A DNA stretch of 64,000 nt from JALSRK01 sp964461995. Lineage in GTDB: Bacteria > Acidobacteriota > Terriglobia > Bryobacterales > Bryobacteraceae. Each line of letters starts with the position of its first letter. Positions within the stretch are counted from its first letter, which is position 1. The DNA lies in assembly GCA_964461995.1 (NCBI GenBank), contig CAYWXL010000018.1:1-64000 (forward strand), in the 5' to 3' direction. The translations under genes were made by a program, and so were the position numbers. Below are positions 14,966 through 23,656 of this stretch, one piece after another. The notes under the pieces are model-generated. The model did not search any database, had not been told where the DNA came from, and worked only from the letters and a program-made list of their open reading frames with translations.

Positions 14966-16878
14966 GCACTCCGGTTCAAATCGCCGGCTCGCTGGCCGTG
15001 GAGGCGCGGCGGGCGGCCGAACGAGCGGCCGATCGACTGATCGCGCAGAAGAGTCCCGATGGGTACTGGTGCGCGGAACTGAGAGCGGACACCACGCTGG
15101 AGTCGGATTTCCTGCTCCTCGAGTTGTGGCTCCACCCGCCCGCCGGCGGCCGTTGGCGGCACCCAAAGCCTGAGCTCGTCGAGAAGGCCGTGGCGTCGAT
15201 TCTAGAACGGCAGCGGCCGGACGGAGGGTTCTGGATCTATCCGGAAGGGCCTGCCGATGTTAGCGCCACCGTCAAGGCGTACTTCGCGCTCAAGCTGGCC
15301 GGGCTTTCTCCGGACGATCCGCGAATGCGCGCCGCCCGGCGGTGCATTCTCGATCTGGGCGGCCTGCAGGCGGCCAACAGCTACGTCAAGATCAACCTCA
15401 GTTTATTTGGCCTCTACCCCCGCGAACACGTCCCGTCGGTACCGGTCGAGATGATGCTCATGCCCGGGAAGTTCATCTACCAGATGTCTTCCTGGACGCG
15501 GACCATCGTCATCCCGCTGGCCATCATCCAGGCTTTGACCGGGAAGCGCCCGGTCCCGGAGGGCTTCACCCTCGAGGAGCTGATTCACCCCGGCCGGAAC
15601 CTTGGGCTGGCCAACGGCGGCGAGCGGGGCTGGAAGCGATTCTGGCTGTTCGGCGACCGGCTCCTGAAGCTGTGGGAGCGCCACGGCTCCAGGGGCGTCC
15701 GGCGGCTGGCTTTGCGGCGGGCGGAGCAGTGGCTTCTGGAGCACCTCAAAGACTCCGACGGCCTCGGGGCCATTTATCCAGCCATGATGTACGCCGTCAT
15801 GGCCCTGGACGCTCTCGGCTACCGGCGTGAGGATCCAGTGCGGGCCGAAGCCGAGCGCCAGTTCTACCGGCTCATGGTGAACGACGGCGAGCGGTTCTTC
15901 TTTCAGCCGTGCTTCTCCCCCGTCTGGGATACGGCCATCGCTTCGTTCGCCATCGCCGAGGCGGATCCGGTTCGCGCGAAGAGCCTGCGGGCGACGGCCG
16001 ACTGGCTCCTGAGCAAGGAAGTCCGCCGCCGCGGCGACTGGGCGGTGAAGCGCCCCAAGGCCGAGCCCGGCGGGTGGTATTTCGAGTTCGCCAACGAGTT
16101 TTACCCCGATATTGACGACACGGCGATGGTGCTGCTGGCATTGCGCCGGCTCGAGGCTTCCGATCCTTCGCGCAAACAGGCTGCGGTGGACCGGGCGATC
16201 GCCTGGCTGCTGGCCATGCAGTCGAAAGACGGCGGCTGGGCGGCCTTCGACGCCGACAACGACTGGCGTCCGCTTGCCGAGGTGCCCTTCGCCGACCACA
16301 ACGCGATGCTCGACCCGACCTGCCCGGACATCACCGGCCGGGTGATCGAGGCCCTGTGCGCTTGGGGGCTCCGGGACCATTCAGCGGTGCGGCGGGGGGT
16401 GAAGTATCTGCTCCGGACCCAGAAGCTCGACGGGAGCTGGTACGGCCGCTGGGGGGTGAATCACATTTACGGGACGTTCCTCGCACTCCGCGGACTGCGG
16501 GCAGCCGGCCTCGATCCGCGGGAAGCCCCCGTCTTGCGGGCGGCCGAGTGGCTCCGGTCGGTCCAAAACGCGGACGGCGGTTGGGGCGAGAGCTGCGCCA
16601 GTTACGACGCAGGCGACTTTGTCCCTGCCGAGAGCACCGCTTCGCAAACGGCCTGGGCGGTGCTGGGACTGTTGGCGGCAGGCGACCTGCGCAGCGAGAG
16701 CGTGCATAACGGCGTCCGATATCTGCTCGAGACGCAGAACGAAAGTGGTGCTTGGGACGAAAACTTGGCTACCGGGACGGGATTCCCGGGTGTTTTCTAC
16801 CTCACCTATCATCTCTACCGGCACTACTTCCCGCTGCTCGCGCTGGCCGAGTACCGGAAGGCGAACGGGGAAACCTGA
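14962..16878 (+). CDS. shc: squalene-hopene cyclase
   Basis: 638-aa monotopic membrane enzyme that cyclises squalene to hopene or diplopterol. The catalytic acid motif DIDDTAMV sits at residues 383-390. Several QW-type repeats are visible (RQRPDGGFWIYPEG, QSKDGGWAAFDADNDW, TQKLDGSWYGRWGVNH, VQNADGGWGESCASY, TQNESGAW). Length and order match bacterial Shc. It is coupled to ispH by ATGA and 12 bases from hpnH. Second gene of the hopanoid operon. Confidence 0.97.
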   Translation: MSTPVQIAGSLAVEARRAAERAADRLIAQKSPDGYWCAELRADTTLESDFLLLELWLHPPAGGRWRHPKPELVEKAVASILERQRPDGGFWIYPEGPADVSATVKAYFALKLAGLSPDDPRMRAARRCILDLGGLQAANSYVKINLSLFGLYPREHVPSVPVEMMLMPGKFIYQMSSWTRTIVIPLAIIQALTGKRPVPEGFTLEELIHPGRNLGLANGGERGWKRFWLFGDRLLKLWERHGSRGVRRLALRRAEQWLLEHLKDSDGLGAIYPAMMYAVMALDALGYRREDPVRAEAERQFYRLMVNDGERFFFQPCFSPVWDTAIASFAIAEADPVRAKSLRATADWLLSKEVRRRGDWAVKRPKAEPGGWYFEFANEFYPDIDDTAMVLLALRRLEASDPSRKQAAVDRAIAWLLAMQSKDGGWAAFDADNDWRPLAEVPFADHNAMLDPTCPDITGRVIEALCAWGLRDHSAVRRGVKYLLRTQKLDGSWYGRWGVNHIYGTFLALRGLRAAGLDPREAPVLRAAEWLRSVQNADGGWGESCASYDAGDFVPAESTASQTAWAVLGLLAAGDLRSESVHNGVRYLLETQNESGAWDENLATGTGFPGVFYLTYHLYRHYFPLLALAEYRKANGET

Positions 16879-16890
16879 GAGGAGGGTGCA

Positions 16891-18003
16891 ATGAGGTTCC
16901 CACTGTCAATGACGTTGGGCATGGCGGTCTACATCGCCCGCAACAGGGTCCGGCCGAAACCCGAGTGGCAGCTCGACCGGGCCGAACCCACCAACGGGGA
17001 CAACCCGTTCCACATCCTTCCGGCCACGGTCTCTAGCAACGGAAAGCGAAAGCCTCACCCGTTGCTCCACAAACGCTTCCCGCTCGTGCTGATGCTTGAG
17101 CCGCTGCATGCCTGCAATCTGACCTGCACCGGTTGCGGGCGCATCCGCGAGTACGAAGACACGATCACGGAGCGCCTCAGCGTCGAGCAGTGCCTGCACG
17201 CCGTCGAGGAATGCGGCGCCCCCATCGTTTCGATCTGCGGCGGCGAGCCGCTGCTGCATCCCGACATGGGCCGCATCTGCGCGGAGATCCTGGAGCGCGG
17301 CCGGCACATCTACCTGTGCACCAACGGGATGTTCATCGAGAAGAAGCTCTCCGAGTACCGGCCGGACCCGAAGTTCTTTTTCAACGTGCACCTCGACGGC
17401 TTGGAGGAGACGCACGACCGCGCCGTGGAAAAGGAAGGTGTCTTCCGCGAGGCGATCGCCGGCATCAGGGCAGCCAAGGCGGCGGGGTTCAAGGTCACCA
17501 CTAACACTACGGTCTACAAGGAGACCGACATGGCCGAGATCGCCGAGCTGTTCGAGTACCTCAAGCAGTTCGGCGTGGATGGCCACATGCTCTCGCCCGC
17601 CTACGGCTATTCGGCGGTTAACGATCGCGAGATCTTCATGACGCGGGAGGACGTATACGAGAAGTTCCGGGCCATCGACGAGCTGGCGCGGAAATATCCG
17701 GTGAACACCACGCCTGTTTATCAGGACTTTCTGAAAGGCGAGCGGGAATTGCCCTGCACCGCTTGGGGGAACCCCACCTACAACGTCCGCGGCTGGAAGG
17801 CGCCTTGCTACTTGATCACCGACGCGCACTACGAAACCTTCGAGGAACTCATGACGAAGACCCCGTGGGAGAACTACGGTCCGGGCAACGACGTCCGGTG
17901 CGAACATTGCATGGTCCATTGCGGCTATGAGCCATCGGCGGCTCTGGGAATCAATGCGAAGCTGACCGACGGGTTCCGCATGCTGAGTTGGGCGCTGAGG
18001 TGA
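16891..18003 (+). CDS. hpnH: adenosyl-hopene transferase (radical SAM)
   Basis: 370-aa radical SAM enzyme that adds the 5'-deoxyadenosyl group of SAM to hopene, giving adenosylhopane, the first C35 side-chain step. The CxxxCxxC cluster motif is Cys75, Cys79, Cys82 in ACNLTCTGCGRI; GGEPLLHPD follows, and C-terminal cysteines occur in CEHCMVHCGYEPSA. The N-terminal stretch RFPLSMTLGMAVYIARN is typical of HpnH. A strong Shine-Dalgarno GAGGAGGG precedes the ATG. Confidence 0.95.
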   Translation: MRFPLSMTLGMAVYIARNRVRPKPEWQLDRAEPTNGDNPFHILPATVSSNGKRKPHPLLHKRFPLVLMLEPLHACNLTCTGCGRIREYEDTITERLSVEQCLHAVEECGAPIVSICGGEPLLHPDMGRICAEILERGRHIYLCTNGMFIEKKLSEYRPDPKFFFNVHLDGLEETHDRAVEKEGVFREAIAGIRAAKAAGFKVTTNTTVYKETDMAEIAELFEYLKQFGVDGHMLSPAYGYSAVNDREIFMTREDVYEKFRAIDELARKYPVNTTPVYQDFLKGERELPCTAWGNPTYNVRGWKAPCYLITDAHYETFEELMTKTPWENYGPGNDVRCEHCMVHCGYEPSAALGINAKLTDGFRMLSWALR

Positions 18004-18013
18004 CCGCGCGGCT

Positions 18014-18991
18014 GTGAGACCCACTCTAGTGACCGGGGCCACGGGCTTCGTCGGTTGGCACGTGGCGCGCAAGCTGCTTGACCGGGGCGCCGCCGTCCGT
18101 CTTCTCGTCCGCGACCCCCGCCGGGTGCGGGAGCTGGAGGGCGCCGAGATCGTCGTCGGCGACTTGCGTGACCCGGCGAGCCTGGAGCGCGCGGCTGCCG
18201 GCTGTGGCGTCGTTTATCACGTAGCCGCCGATTACAGGCTTTGGGTAAGAGATGCCAGCGAAATGTTCGCCGTCAACGTGGAAGGCACGCGGAACATCCT
18301 GGAGGCGGCGCGGCGCGCCGGGGTCGAGCGCGTCGTCTACACCAGCACCGTCGGCTGCATCGGCATCCCGCCCGGCGGCGTGGGGGACGAAACCACGCCG
18401 GTGAGCGAACAGGACATGACGGGGGTTTACAAGCTGTCGAAGTTCCGCGCCGAGCGCGTGGCGCTGGACTTTGCGGAGGAGGGCTTCCCAGTGGTGATCG
18501 TTAATCCCACCGCGCCGGTGGGGGACCACGACTTCAAGCCCACGCCCACCGGCAAGATCATCGTCGATTACCTTAAGGGCGCCATGCCGGCCTATCTCGA
18601 CACCGGGTTGAACCTGGTGGACGTCGCTGACGTCGCCGAAGGGCACCTGCTCGCCTGCGAGCGCGGCGCGCCGGGCGAACGCTACATCCTCGGCTGCCAG
18701 AACATGACGCTGGCGGAGATCTTCCGGGCTCTGGAGAAGATCAGCGGTGTTCCCGCGCCCCGGCGCCGCATCCCGTATGCTTTGGCCTATGCCGCCGGCG
18801 TCGTCACCACCGCCGCCGCGCGCCTCACCGGCGCCGAACCCCGCGCACCCCTGGACGCTGTGCGCATGGCGCGCAAGAAGATGTTTGTCTCCCACGAGAA
18901 GGCCGCGCGTGAGCTGGGCTACTCGCCCGGCCCGGTGGAGGGCGCGTTGAGGCGCGCCGTCGAGTGGTTCCGCGGGAACGGATACTGCTGA
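18014..18991 (+). CDS. hpnA: hopanoid-associated NAD-dependent sugar epimerase
   Basis: 325-aa short-chain dehydrogenase of the extended type. TGATGFVG (residues 7-14) is the nucleotide-binding loop, and Tyr139 with Lys143 (YKLSK) form the catalytic pair. VNPTAPVGDHDFKPTPTGKI and the ending region are characteristic of HpnA. Its exact role in hopanoid synthesis is not settled; it is assumed to act on the side chain or a sugar head group. GTG start 10 bases after hpnH; its stop is directly followed by the hpnG start. Confidence 0.9.
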   Translation: MRPTLVTGATGFVGWHVARKLLDRGAAVRLLVRDPRRVRELEGAEIVVGDLRDPASLERAAAGCGVVYHVAADYRLWVRDASEMFAVNVEGTRNILEAARRAGVERVVYTSTVGCIGIPPGGVGDETTPVSEQDMTGVYKLSKFRAERVALDFAEEGFPVVIVNPTAPVGDHDFKPTPTGKIIVDYLKGAMPAYLDTGLNLVDVADVAEGHLLACERGAPGERYILGCQNMTLAEIFRALEKISGVPAPRRRIPYALAYAAGVVTTAAARLTGAEPRAPLDAVRMARKKMFVSHEKAARELGYSPGPVEGALRRAVEWFRGNGYC

Positions 18992-19702
18992 GTGAAACGA
19001 AGGACCATACTTTTGATCGCCGCGCAAAAGAGAGAACTCCGCGGGCTCGAGAGGCGGGCCGGCCCGGTTGAGGACTTACAATGGCCAGTGGATCATGCCG
19101 CCCTGCTTCAGCGGGCCGGCGCCTGGTGGTTTCTGATCGCCAATGGGGCCGGACCCCGCCGGGCGGCGGAGGCGGTGCGGACCGCTTTCGCCCGAGAAGA
19201 ATTCGATGCCGTGGTCAGCACCGGGTTCTGCGGCGGTCTGGATCCGCGCTTGGGACCGGGAAGCATCGTGGCTGCGACAGAGGTCGTCGCCGGCAATAGC
19301 GCCGAAGCCTGGAGCGTTTCCCTGCCGGCGGTTTCGTGGCCGTTTGTTGCCGGGCCGGTGGTCACTCTGAACCGCGTGGCCGGCTCCCGGCTGGAGAAGC
19401 AGCGGCTGCGGGAAAAGGGGTTCGTCGCCGTGGATATGGAGAGCGCCGGAGTCGCGGGCGAACTTGTAGGAAGCTCCACGCTTTTCTTTTGCGTCCGCGC
19501 GGTTACCGACACTGTGGCGGAAACGTTCCGGATCGACTTGAACCGCGCCCGGGACGCGGACGGGCGCATCGACGACATGAGGGTGATCCGAATCGCCCTG
19601 AGACACCCGGCGTGCGGGATCCCCGAACTGTGGCGGCTGTTTCGCCGTAGCAGGCTGGCGGCGGAACGCTTGGGTGAGTTTTTGGTGGAGTGTGAATTCT
19701 GA
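18992..19702 (+). CDS. hpnG: hopanoid-associated phosphorylase (adenosylhopane nucleosidase)
   Basis: 236 aa of the purine/uridine phosphorylase superfamily. STGFCGGLDPRLGPGSIV and DMESAGVA are the conserved phosphorylase features. HpnG removes adenine from adenosylhopane to give (phospho)ribosylhopane. The GTG start immediately follows the hpnA stop. The next gene, a zinc dehydrogenase, starts at the very next base after its stop, which matters because the following biochemical step is a reduction. Confidence 0.88.
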   Translation: MKRRTILLIAAQKRELRGLERRAGPVEDLQWPVDHAALLQRAGAWWFLIANGAGPRRAAEAVRTAFAREEFDAVVSTGFCGGLDPRLGPGSIVAATEVVAGNSAEAWSVSLPAVSWPFVAGPVVTLNRVAGSRLEKQRLREKGFVAVDMESAGVAGELVGSSTLFFCVRAVTDTVAETFRIDLNRARDADGRIDDMRVIRIALRHPACGIPELWRLFRRSRLAAERLGEFLVECEF

Positions 19703-20782
19703 ATGACGGCAGTGGTCGGCGGAGAGATGAGAGCGGCTGTATACCGGGGCAACGGGGCCCTGCGCATCGAGCAGGTTCCGGTGCCCCCGATCGGGCCCGG
19801 CGAGATGCTTGTCAAAGTGGAGAGTTGCGGCATCTGCCACACCGACCTCAAGAAGATCCAGTACGACCTGCTCCCGCCGCCCCGCATCTACGGCCACGAA
19901 ACCGCCGGTGTGGTCGCTGCCGTGGGGGACGGCGTCACGCGGTTCCGTCCGGGCGACCGCGTGGTGGTCTTCCACCACATTCCTTGTCTAGAATGTTTTT
20001 ATTGCGCCAGGAAGCTCTACGCTCAATGCGACACTTACAAGCGGGTGGGTGTGACTGCCGGCTTTGAACCCGCAGGTGGAGGCTTCGCGCAGTATGTTCG
20101 CGTAATGGACTGGATCGTCGAGCGCGGCGTGGAGCGAATCCCCGACGGGGTCCCTTTCGAGCGCGCCTCGCTGGTCGAGCCGGTGAACACCTGCCTGAAA
20201 GCCGTCGTCGAGGCGGACCCCCAATCCGGCGAGCTGGTGGCGATTTTGGGTCAGGGTCCTATAGGTTTGTTGTTTACGATGTTGGTAGTGCGGCGTGAAG
20301 CGACGGTCGTGGCGACGGATACGATTCCCCAGCGCCGGGCGCTGGCGCGGCGTTTCGGCGCGGTGGAAGCCTGGGATCCGCACTCGACCGACGTCAGCGG
20401 TCGCATCAAAGCCATGAGCGGGGGGCGCGGCGCCGATCTGGTCATCGTCGCCGCCTCGGCGCCCGGCATCGTCGAGCAGGCCGTGGAATGCTCGCGTCCC
20501 GGGGCGCGTATCCTATTATTTGCGCAGACTTCCGACAAAGAGCGCATCGAGCTTTCCGGCGCTGGAATCTGTAAGGAAGAGCGAACCTTGTTCGGCTGTT
20601 ACAGCGCGTCGGTGGACTTGCAAGCCGAATCCGCCGATCTAGTCTTCAGCGGAGAATTGCCGGTGGAAGAGCTGATCAGCCACCGGCTCCCGCTGGATCA
20701 GATCCGTACCGGGATCGACCTGGCGTTGCATCCCGACGGAGAATCGTTGAAAATAATCGTTTTACCCCAGAGGACTTCATAA
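19703..20782 (+). CDS. zinc-dependent MDR dehydrogenase 1 in hopanoid operon
   Basis: 359-aa medium-chain alcohol dehydrogenase. Catalytic zinc and proton-relay residues: Cys45, Thr47, Asp48 in CGICHTD and His65-Glu66 in YGHETAG. The structural zinc site CLECFYCARKLYAQC has the full CX2CX2CX7C spacing. The Rossmann turn is GQGPIG, and the acidic residue after strand two (VVATD) suggests NAD(H). It starts at the base after the hpnG stop and ends at the base before dehydrogenase 2, so it belongs to the hopanoid transcript. It is not a standard hpn gene. A role in reducing ribosylhopane or in head-group chemistry is inferred. An internal ATG at 19727 is an alternative start. Confidence 0.8.
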   Translation: MTAVVGGEMRAAVYRGNGALRIEQVPVPPIGPGEMLVKVESCGICHTDLKKIQYDLLPPPRIYGHETAGVVAAVGDGVTRFRPGDRVVVFHHIPCLECFYCARKLYAQCDTYKRVGVTAGFEPAGGGFAQYVRVMDWIVERGVERIPDGVPFERASLVEPVNTCLKAVVEADPQSGELVAILGQGPIGLLFTMLVVRREATVVATDTIPQRRALARRFGAVEAWDPHSTDVSGRIKAMSGGRGADLVIVAASAPGIVEQAVECSRPGARILLFAQTSDKERIELSGAGICKEERTLFGCYSASVDLQAESADLVFSGELPVEELISHRLPLDQIRTGIDLALHPDGESLKIIVLPQRTS

Positions 20783-21823
20783 GTGACCAGACAGATGATG
20801 GCCGCCGTGCTCTACGGCCGACAGCACCTTCGCATCGAGCCGGTGGCCGTTCCTGAGATCGACGAAGGCGACATTCTCGTGCGAGTGCGGGCCGCGCTGA
20901 CGTGCGGCACCGACGTGAAGGTCTTCCGGCGGGGCTACCACGCGCGGATGATTGTTCCGCCGGCGCTGTTCGGCCACGAACTCGCCGGCGACGTGGTTCG
21001 CATCGGTAGTCGAGTGAGGAGTTTCCGGCCAGGCCAGCGCGTGGTGGCGGCGAACTCGGCTCCGTGCGGCAACTGCTATTACTGCCGCCGCCGCCGGGAG
21101 AACCTCTGCGAGGACCTCCTCTTCAACAACGGCGCCTACGCCGAGTACATCCGCATTCCTGCGAGGATCGTCGAGAAGAACACTTATGAGATCCCGGAGC
21201 ACGTCACCTATCAGGACGCCGCGCTGGTGGAGCCCCTTGCGTGTGTCCTGCGGGGACTCGAGGAGACGGGCGTCCAGCCGGGCGACACGGTGGTGGTGAT
21301 TGGCCTCGGGCCCATCGGACTCATGTTCGTCCGCCTGGCTCACGTTGCCGGCGCACGGGTGATCGCCATTGGCCGCCGCAAGACCCAGATCGACCGCGCC
21401 GCCCGCATGGGAGCCTCTGAGTCGCTTATCAGTGATGGGAAAACCGACTTGGCGCAGGCGGTGCGTGGACTCACCGCCGGCCGCGGCGCCGATATCGTAA
21501 TTGAGGCCGTCGGCTTGCCGGAGGCCTGGGAAACGGCTGTGAAGCTGGTGCGCCGCGGCGGTATCGTGAATTTCTTCGGCGGCTGTCCAGCCGGTAGCCA
21601 GATCGCGCTTGATACATCGCTGCTCCATTACTCCGAAATTACCTGTAAGGCCAGTTTCCATCACACGCCGGCGCATATCCGGAAAGCCCTCGACGTGGTT
21701 TCGCGCGGCGACATCACCGCGCGGGATTTTGTGAACGGCGTCGAGCCGCTGACGAACCTGCTTGAGGTCATGCGCCACCTCATGAGCCATAACGGGCACA
21801 TGAAGACAGCCATTGTTCCCTGA
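20783..21823 (+). CDS. zinc-dependent MDR dehydrogenase 2 in hopanoid operon
   Basis: 346-aa sorbitol/threonine-dehydrogenase-like MDR enzyme with a GTG start. Cys41 and Asp44 (CGTD) and His65-Glu66 (FGHELAG) form the catalytic site; CGNCYYCRRRRENLC is the structural zinc motif. The coenzyme turn is GLGPIG, and the segment after strand two reads AIGRRK, without the acidic residue and with two arginines, which suggests NADP(H). It is clearly different from dehydrogenase 1, not a fresh duplicate. Zero-base spacing to its neighbour and 17 bases to hpnC place it inside the hopanoid operon. It is the better candidate for an NADPH-dependent reduction of ribosylhopane. Confidence 0.8.
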   Translation: MTRQMMAAVLYGRQHLRIEPVAVPEIDEGDILVRVRAALTCGTDVKVFRRGYHARMIVPPALFGHELAGDVVRIGSRVRSFRPGQRVVAANSAPCGNCYYCRRRRENLCEDLLFNNGAYAEYIRIPARIVEKNTYEIPEHVTYQDAALVEPLACVLRGLEETGVQPGDTVVVIGLGPIGLMFVRLAHVAGARVIAIGRRKTQIDRAARMGASESLISDGKTDLAQAVRGLTAGRGADIVIEAVGLPEAWETAVKLVRRGGIVNFFGGCPAGSQIALDTSLLHYSEITCKASFHHTPAHIRKALDVVSRGDITARDFVNGVEPLTNLLEVMRHLMSHNGHMKTAIVP

Positions 21824-21840
21824 GACGTTCGGGGTGAAGG

Positions 21841-22764
21841 TTGGACACCGCGTTCCTGCTGCCGAAGGATTTCGTGGAAGCACCGGGAGCGCTGGAGCGG
21901 TCCTGGGGCGAGGAGCAGGCCCGCGCCTACACCCGTTGGCTGGCCCGGATCCATTACGAAAACTTTCACGTAGTCTCCCTGCTGCTCCCGCGGCGGCTCC
22001 ATCAGGACTTCTACAACGTTTACGCGTTCTGCCGGTGGGCCGATGATTTGGGCGACGAGATAGGGGATCCTGCCCGCAGCCTCGAATTGCTGGCTTGGTG
22101 GCGGGAAGAGCTCGCCCGCATGTACCGCGGCGAAGCGCGCCATCCGGTTTTTGTCGCGCTGCGCGAGACGGCGGAGCGCCACCGGCTTCCCGAGCGGCCG
22201 TTCGCCGACTTGATCCGAGCCTTCGTCCAGGACCAGACGGTCACGCGTTATGCTACGGTCTCGGATCTGCTGGACTACTGCCGCTATTCCGCCAATCCCG
22301 TCGGCCGGCTCGTGCTTCATCTTTGCGGCTATTCGGATCCGGAGCGTCAGCGGCTCTCCGACGCGACCTGTACCGGCCTCCAACTGGCGAATTTTTGGCA
22401 GGACATCACCGTCGATTGGCAGAAGGGGCGTCTGTACGTGCCTTTGGAAGTGTTGGAGCGCCATGGAGCGTCCGTTGACGACGTCGCCGCGCGCCGGATG
22501 ACCCCGGAGTTTCGGGCGGTGATGGTGGAGCTCGTGCAGCTGGCGCGGCGCTTCTTTGAGGAAGGCCTGCCGCTGTCGCGCATGGTCAACCGCCGCCTCG
22601 CCGTCGATCTCGAGTTGTTCAGCCGCGGCGGACTCAAGGTTTTGGAGAAGATCGAGAAGCAAGGCTACGACGTCCTCCGGCGGCGGCCCGTGATTTCCCG
22701 GCTGGAAAGAGTGTCGCTGCTGGTGGGTACTCTGGCCCGGGTGGCCACACGGCGGGCGGCATGA
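21841..22764 (+). CDS. hpnC: squalene synthase HpnC (hydroxysqualene-forming)
   Basis: 307-aa trans-prenyl synthase. The two aspartate-rich motifs are DDLGDE (residues 68-73) in YAFCRWADDLGDE and the second in NFWQDITVDWQKGRLYVP. HpnC turns presqualene diphosphate into hydroxysqualene. The start is TTG at 21841; no better ATG is present nearby, and the HYENF motif begins about residue 38, as expected. It overlaps hpnD by ATGA. The assignment HpnC versus HpnD rests on gene order and the HYENF/LLPRRL N-terminus. Confidence 0.88.
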   Translation: MDTAFLLPKDFVEAPGALERSWGEEQARAYTRWLARIHYENFHVVSLLLPRRLHQDFYNVYAFCRWADDLGDEIGDPARSLELLAWWREELARMYRGEARHPVFVALRETAERHRLPERPFADLIRAFVQDQTVTRYATVSDLLDYCRYSANPVGRLVLHLCGYSDPERQRLSDATCTGLQLANFWQDITVDWQKGRLYVPLEVLERHGASVDDVAARRMTPEFRAVMVELVQLARRFFEEGLPLSRMVNRRLAVDLELFSRGGLKVLEKIEKQGYDVLRRRPVISRLERVSLLVGTLARVATRRAA

Positions 22765-23633
22765 GCACGGCGATCGAGGACTCGTACCGGTATTGCCGCC
22801 GGCTCGCCCGCCGCCGCGCCCGGAATTTCTATTACTCCTTCCTCTTGCTCGACCGCGAGCGCCGCGGCGCCATGTGCGCGCTGTACGCCTTCAACCGCGT
22901 TTGCGACGATATCAGCGATGAGCCGATCCGCTACGGCTACGCTTCGCCGGCCCGCGCCATCGACGACTGGCGGGAGCAGCTCGACGCGGCGCTGGAAGGC
23001 CGGTACGCGCCCCACCCCCTTTGGCCCGCGTTTCATGACACGGTCCGCCGCTTCCGGATCCCGGCGCGGTATTTTCACGACATGATCGAGGGGGTCCGTT
23101 CCGACCTTGAGCCACGGCGGATCGAAACATTCGACGAACTCTACCGCTACTGCTACCAGGTGGCCTCGGCCGTGGGGCTGTCGATTCTCCACGTATTCGG
23201 ATTCGCCTCGCCAGACGCCTTGCCTCTGGCTGAGAAGTGCGGACTTGCCTTTCAACTCACCAACATCCTCCGCGACGTTCGCGAAGACGCCCTCATGGGC
23301 CGCATTTACTTGCCGGCGGAAGATCTGAGGCGCTTCGGCGTGGATCCGCGGGTGCTGCGGGACGGGAGCGCCACCGAGGCCTTTCGGCGCTTGATGCGCT
23401 TCGAAGCGGACCGGGCGCGCCGTTACTACGAAGAATCGGCGCCACTGGTCGCCCTGGTCCACCCTTCCAGCCGGGCCGCCTTCTGGGCGTTGGTCGAGAT
23501 CTACCGGCGCTTGCTGGCACGGATCGAGGACTCCGGCTACGACGTTCTTCGCCGCCGTCTGAGCGTCCCGGCGTGGGAAAAGGGCCTGATTGTCGTTCAG
23601 GGCCTGATCAAGAAGCTGCGCGAGGGGCGATGA
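22761..23633 (+). CDS. hpnD: presqualene diphosphate synthase HpnD
   Basis: 290 aa. It condenses two farnesyl diphosphates into presqualene diphosphate. First motif DDISDE at residues 49-54 (FNRVCDDISDE), second in LTNILRDVREDALMGRIYLP. RARNFYYSFLLLDRERRGAM is typical of the HpnD branch. Last gene of the operon. The expected next gene, hpnE (FAD-dependent hydroxysqualene reductase), is not here: only 23 bases separate hpnD from the convergent accC. Confidence 0.9.
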   Translation: MSTAIEDSYRYCRRLARRRARNFYYSFLLLDRERRGAMCALYAFNRVCDDISDEPIRYGYASPARAIDDWREQLDAALEGRYAPHPLWPAFHDTVRRFRIPARYFHDMIEGVRSDLEPRRIETFDELYRYCYQVASAVGLSILHVFGFASPDALPLAEKCGLAFQLTNILRDVREDALMGRIYLPAEDLRRFGVDPRVLRDGSATEAFRRLMRFEADRARRYYEESAPLVALVHPSSRAAFWALVEIYRRLLARIEDSGYDVLRRRLSVPAWEKGLIVVQGLIKKLREGR

Positions 23634-23656
23634 AGCCCGGAATGCGGACCGAACCT

